Assembly (NCBI GenBank): GCA_028355575.1
Contig: JAOMSY010000002.1
Coordinates: forward strand, 1 to 64,000
DNA length: 64,000 nucleotides
DNA from: Francisellaceae bacterium
GTDB lineage: Bacteria; Pseudomonadota; Gammaproteobacteria; Francisellales; Francisellaceae
Reading direction: 5' to 3'
This document shows, piece by piece, positions 60,835 to 64,000 of the stretch. Position numbers and translations under genes: made by a program. Positions within the stretch are counted from its first letter, which is position 1. Each line of letters begins with the position of its first letter. The notes below the pieces were generated by a model that ran no database searches, was not told where the DNA came from, and saw only the letters and a program-made list of their open reading frames with translations.

Positions 60835-60852
60835 TTGTTACAATTTGTTACA
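60835..60852. promoter_or_regulatory. Tandem direct repeat TTGTTACA-AT-TTGTTACA, candidate OmpR-type binding site
   Basis: Two identical 8-mers with 10-bp period between divergent regulator genes. Confidence 0.5.
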
Positions 60853-60927
60853 TTTATGAAATATTCCTGATACAAACTGTTGGTATATTAGACAGCAAGT
60901 TCATTGCAAAAGTATTAAGGGAATGTT

Positions 60928-61593
60928 ATGCAACAAGTATCCGTTAACAATAATGCTGTGTCTCAAAATAGTAACAATAAACCATCATTAAAAAAATATA
61001 AATTTAATAAGACTATCCCGCATTATATTTCAGCCTATTCAGTTTCTATTTCTAAGCAGGCATTTAGGAATATTGGCTCCGAGGTTGTTAAAGCAACCAT
61101 TCATTCTGATGAGTTGTTAGAAGATAAAAATCAAAGTGCATTTATAAAGAAAACAACCATCAAAAGGTCTTGTTCTGACTGTGAAATACAAATAGATGCT
61201 TATGTTAAAGAAAAATTTTTTAACCCTGAACTGGATGTTAGCCCAAATGATGAAACAGCAATTTTGAATTTTTGTTACCAATTTGTTGAAGAAAATTTAG
61301 ATTTTTATATTGAAAATTTACAGGGTTTTTCGCAACTTCAGTTTGTTAATGATGATGAATATAGAAAAAATGTTTTCTTTAATGGTCAAACAGCTAGTGA
61401 AAATTTAAGCCCGAAACAACTAAGTGTTTTATACTGGAGCGCGAGAGGCAAAACCTCGCAAGAAGTTGCTGAAATTATGCACCTTTCAAATGAAACAATA
61501 AAGTGCCATAAAAAACAAATTCTATTAAGATTATGTGCCGCTAATATTGCTCACGCAATTTATATCGCACTACAAGAAAAAATAATAAACTAA
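60928..61593 (+). CDS. LuxR-type HTH regulator
   Basis: LSPKQLSVLYWSARGKTSQEVAEIMHLSNETIKCHKKQILLRL. Confidence 0.85.
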   Translation: MQQVSVNNNAVSQNSNNKPSLKKYKFNKTIPHYISAYSVSISKQAFRNIGSEVVKATIHSDELLEDKNQSAFIKKTTIKRSCSDCEIQIDAYVKEKFFNPELDVSPNDETAILNFCYQFVEENLDFYIENLQGFSQLQFVNDDEYRKNVFFNGQTASENLSPKQLSVLYWSARGKTSQEVAEIMHLSNETIKCHKKQILLRLCAANIAHAIYIALQEKIIN

Positions 61594-61833
61594 TTAGTGG
61601 TATGTTGGTAACAAGCTAAGGGATTGTAATTTTTCTAAGACTTTTATTGAAACGAGTTCTTTCGCTTTATCAGGATGTTGATCTAATACAAATTCAGTGA
61701 TATTTAAATCAGGAATATCACAAATACATTCGTATTTAGTATCTTCTTTTAAGTGTATCTCAACAAGTTGATATTGTGGTAGATCTAAGCCAAGCTGTTC
61801 AAATCTAGTGCTTAAAATTTCTGATGTTAGCAT
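61594..61833 (-). CDS. Stand-alone dsRBD-like small protein
   Basis: LPQYQLVE...YECICDIPDLN...DKAKELVSIKVLEKLQSL resembles the dsRBD PxYxLVE / KKxAKxxAAxxALxxL layout. Confidence 0.45.
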   Translation of the reverse strand: MLTSEILSTRFEQLGLDLPQYQLVEIHLKEDTKYECICDIPDLNITEFVLDQHPDKAKELVSIKVLEKLQSLSLLPTYH

Positions 61834-62292
61834 CTCATAAGTACCGATGTTAATGTTGAGTACCGAGAATATTACTCGCCAGTCACACCGTAAGCAAGAA
61901 ATAAAATTGCGAATATTTTTTGTCTAGATATTGCAATTTTTGAAAGCCTTATGGGTCAATGGTTGATCAATTTTTAGCAAGAAATCAAGCAATATTTTAT
62001 ATTAAAATAAACGCTAAATGATGGATAAATTTATAATTAAATACCTTGTGTTTAAAAATAATATGATTAAATTCAATTAGATAAAATACTCTAAAGCCAT
62101 TGATATGCAACGGTAAGCTCTGCTATTAGTGATTTCGTAAATCAAGGCTTGATACGCTATGTTATGATTCTGCTAAATGTGTAAGATAATAATAAAATAA
62201 TTTTCAATTTTGATGTAATGACAAGAAAATTTCCATAAATAACAAGACTAGATATAATTAATTGTAATCTAAAATTTAAAAATGAATTTATT

Positions 62293-62508
62293 ATGAAAAC
62301 TGTTCTTCTTGCCTCATTATGTATTTTGATTATACCACTTTCTGGTTGTATGACTGCTAGTCAATCACAAACTGAAGATGCTCACAGCCAAGCGCTAGAG
62401 AATGTCGAAAATAATAATATATCTCAACCAAATAATTGTTCATCGGATGCATGTAAAAAAGCTTATACACAGGGAATACAAGATCACATTAACATGCAAA
62501 ATAACTAA
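62293..62508 (+). CDS. Small predicted lipoprotein
   Basis: Lipobox PLSGC. Confidence 0.6.
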   Translation: MKTVLLASLCILIIPLSGCMTASQSQTEDAHSQALENVENNNISQPNNCSSDACKKAYTQGIQDHINMQNN

Positions 62509-62519
62509 TATAAGGAGTG

Positions 62520-63842
62520 CTTGTGAGAAAATTTATCATTGGCTTATTTTTATCAATATTATCTTTCAACTTCAGCTCTGCACAGTCTAACGCCGAACTT
62601 GATCAATTGTACAAATTAATGGCACAACGAGCTGAGATAATGAAAGAAGTGGCTGCCCAAAAATGGTTACATAACCACAAGTCTACAGTATATGACTCTG
62701 ATCAAGAGCTTAAAGTACTCAATAATGCTGAATTAGTCTCAACCAAAAATAACTTAAAACCTAATTCATTGCTCGTTTTTATTCAGATTCAAATGGATCT
62801 ATCTAAACATATTGAGCAATATTGGTTTGATTATTGGAATAATCCATCTACGCCAAAAAAATATTTACCCAAATCTAGCCCAACCATTAGTTTAAAGCAA
62901 TTAAGAGAAAATATTAAAATTATTGATAACAACCTCTTTAAGGAAATCGTAAAAAATCTTAACTTGATTCACAAAACATCTGTAGATGATTTAACTGATC
63001 AAGCTAAACATTTATTTATAAACTTAAATGGTGAGCAGATAAAAGGCATATCTTATTCTCATCCAGATTATCTTAAATTATTAATTAGTGCCCTTAAAGA
63101 AATTCAACTTAGCTATAATATGTTAATTGTTTGTACACCAGGCGACTATCCGCCAATGGCTTATTATAACCCCGAAACACAAATATATAGTGGTTTTGAT
63201 ATTGAAGTTATTAAATCATTTGCTAATAAATTTAACTATGTTGTTCAATTCAGGAAAACAACCTGGGCGAGCCTGAACGAAGAATTAGAAAATAAATGTG
63301 ATGTCGCAGTAGGCGGAATTACTAAAACGCAACAAAGGTCTCAGTTGTTTTATACCTCAGATAAAGTTCTATCTGGTAAAAAAGAACCTATATTTACCAA
63401 ACAAAATAATTCAATGTTTGAAAAATTTTCAGATATTAATCAATCTAGTGTCACGGTAATTGAAAATAAAGGCGGTACTAATGAATCTTTTGCAAAATCA
63501 CATATTACTAAGGCTGACCTGCAAATACTTCAAACAAATGAATCCGTCTACACCTGTTTGAATAAATACCCTGAAAGACCATACGTTATGCTGACAGACT
63601 CAATTGAAGTTGAATGGCGTTCTAGTACAAATCAATCGTTAAGCAGTAACGGCTTAAACTTCACAATTCCAAATAACCCTGAAACCGAAAAAGTCTATTT
63701 AATTAATAAACACTCAGATGGTAAAAAAATAAAAAATCAAATCAACCGTTTTTTAAAGACTGAGAAAAACTCAATCAGAGCGCTTTACCAAAATGCAGTT
63801 CATCAAAAATATAATATCCCGGTTGATAGCTGTCCAATATAA
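62520..63842 (+). CDS. Periplasmic AroQ-gamma chorismate mutase fused to PheC-like (SBP_bac_3 fold) cyclohexadienyl dehydratase
   Basis: N-term LYKLMAQRAEIMKEVAAQKWLHNH...LVFIQIQMDLSKHIEQYW; C-term VCTPGDYPP, GFDIEV, TTWASL, KCDVAVGGIT, NKGGTNESF, LTDSIE. Start codon uncertain (ORF track 2517; GTG near 62523). Confidence 0.7.
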   Translation, partial: LVRKFIIGLFLSILSFNFSSAQSNAELDQLYKLMAQRAEIMKEVAAQKWLHNHKSTVYDSDQELKVLNNAELVSTKNNLKPNSLLVFIQIQMDLSKHIEQYWFDYWNNPSTPKKYLPKSSPTISLKQLRENIKIIDNNLFKEIVKNLNLIHKTSVDDLTDQAKHLFINLNGEQIKGISYSHPDYLKLLISALKEIQLSYNMLIVCTPGDYPPMAYYNPETQIYSGFDIEVIKSFANKFNYVVQFRKTTWASLNEELENKCDVAVGGITKTQQRSQLFYTSDKVLSGKKEPIFTKQNNSMFEKFSDINQSSVTVIENKGGTNESFAKSHITKADLQILQTNESVYTCLNKYPERPYVMLTDSIEVEWRSSTNQSLSSNGLNFTIPNNPETEKVYLINKHSDGKKIKNQINRFLKTEKNSIRALYQNAVHQKYNIPVDSCPI

Positions 63843-64000
63843 AATTAAAGCTATCCATAAAATGGATCATAAAAAGTTTTCTATCTTGATCAAATACGTA
63901 GGTGCTTAATAGGCATTATAAACTGCATAATGAAAACATCTTTTATTTAGATTCTGGTGTCATCATTACCTGTTTAGGGGCATTTGTAGTCGTATCATTA

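Noticed and set aside
61840-61866. AGTACCGA direct repeat, 19-bp period
   Set aside because: Only two short copies, no supporting context; not convincing as an iteron or operator.
1-64000. Search for CRISPR arrays, transposases, integrases, restriction-modification and prophage genes
   Set aside because: No regularly spaced repeats and no recognisable ORFs of these classes seen.

Overview
64 kb AT-rich bacterial (gammaproteobacterial-looking) chromosomal window with about 45 well-supported CDSs. I saw no rRNA, tRNA, CRISPR array, transposase or integrase. Recognisable content: housekeeping genes (glyA, rep-type helicase, yjgA/darP, OmpR/HK pair); a seven-gene FAD-oxidoreductase/DUF1365/Cfa/chalcone-isomerase-like/MFS/DUF3833/SDR operon; a tripartite efflux locus with a FUSC pump split into two overlapping ORFs; a MetOD1-like + GGDEF-EAL pair; a MoxR-VWA pair; a carotenoid oxygenase; and a large secreted repertoire (1553+ aa giant protein, Sec-exported RHS protein, CBM5/12-like mini protein, phospholipase C-like protein, subtilase, EEP nuclease-like protein, Ntn-type amide hydrolase). 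Five LuxR-type HTH regulators occur without a luxI, three of them paralogous and lying beside secreted proteins. Most unusual items: (1) a 57-bp near-perfect copy (56/57) of a luxR 3' end that brackets the RHS island like an att-type scar; (2) a nested three-way-junction RNA-like structure next to a run of micro-ORFs; (3) an attenuator-like pair of mutually exclusive 8-bp stems upstream of alkB; (4) a set of 49-60 aa single-TM orphan proteins; (5) a periplasmic AroQ-gamma chorismate mutase fused to a PheC-like dehydratase; (6) a stand-alone dsRBD-like 79-aa protein. All calls come from reading the sequence by eye; no search or folding was run.
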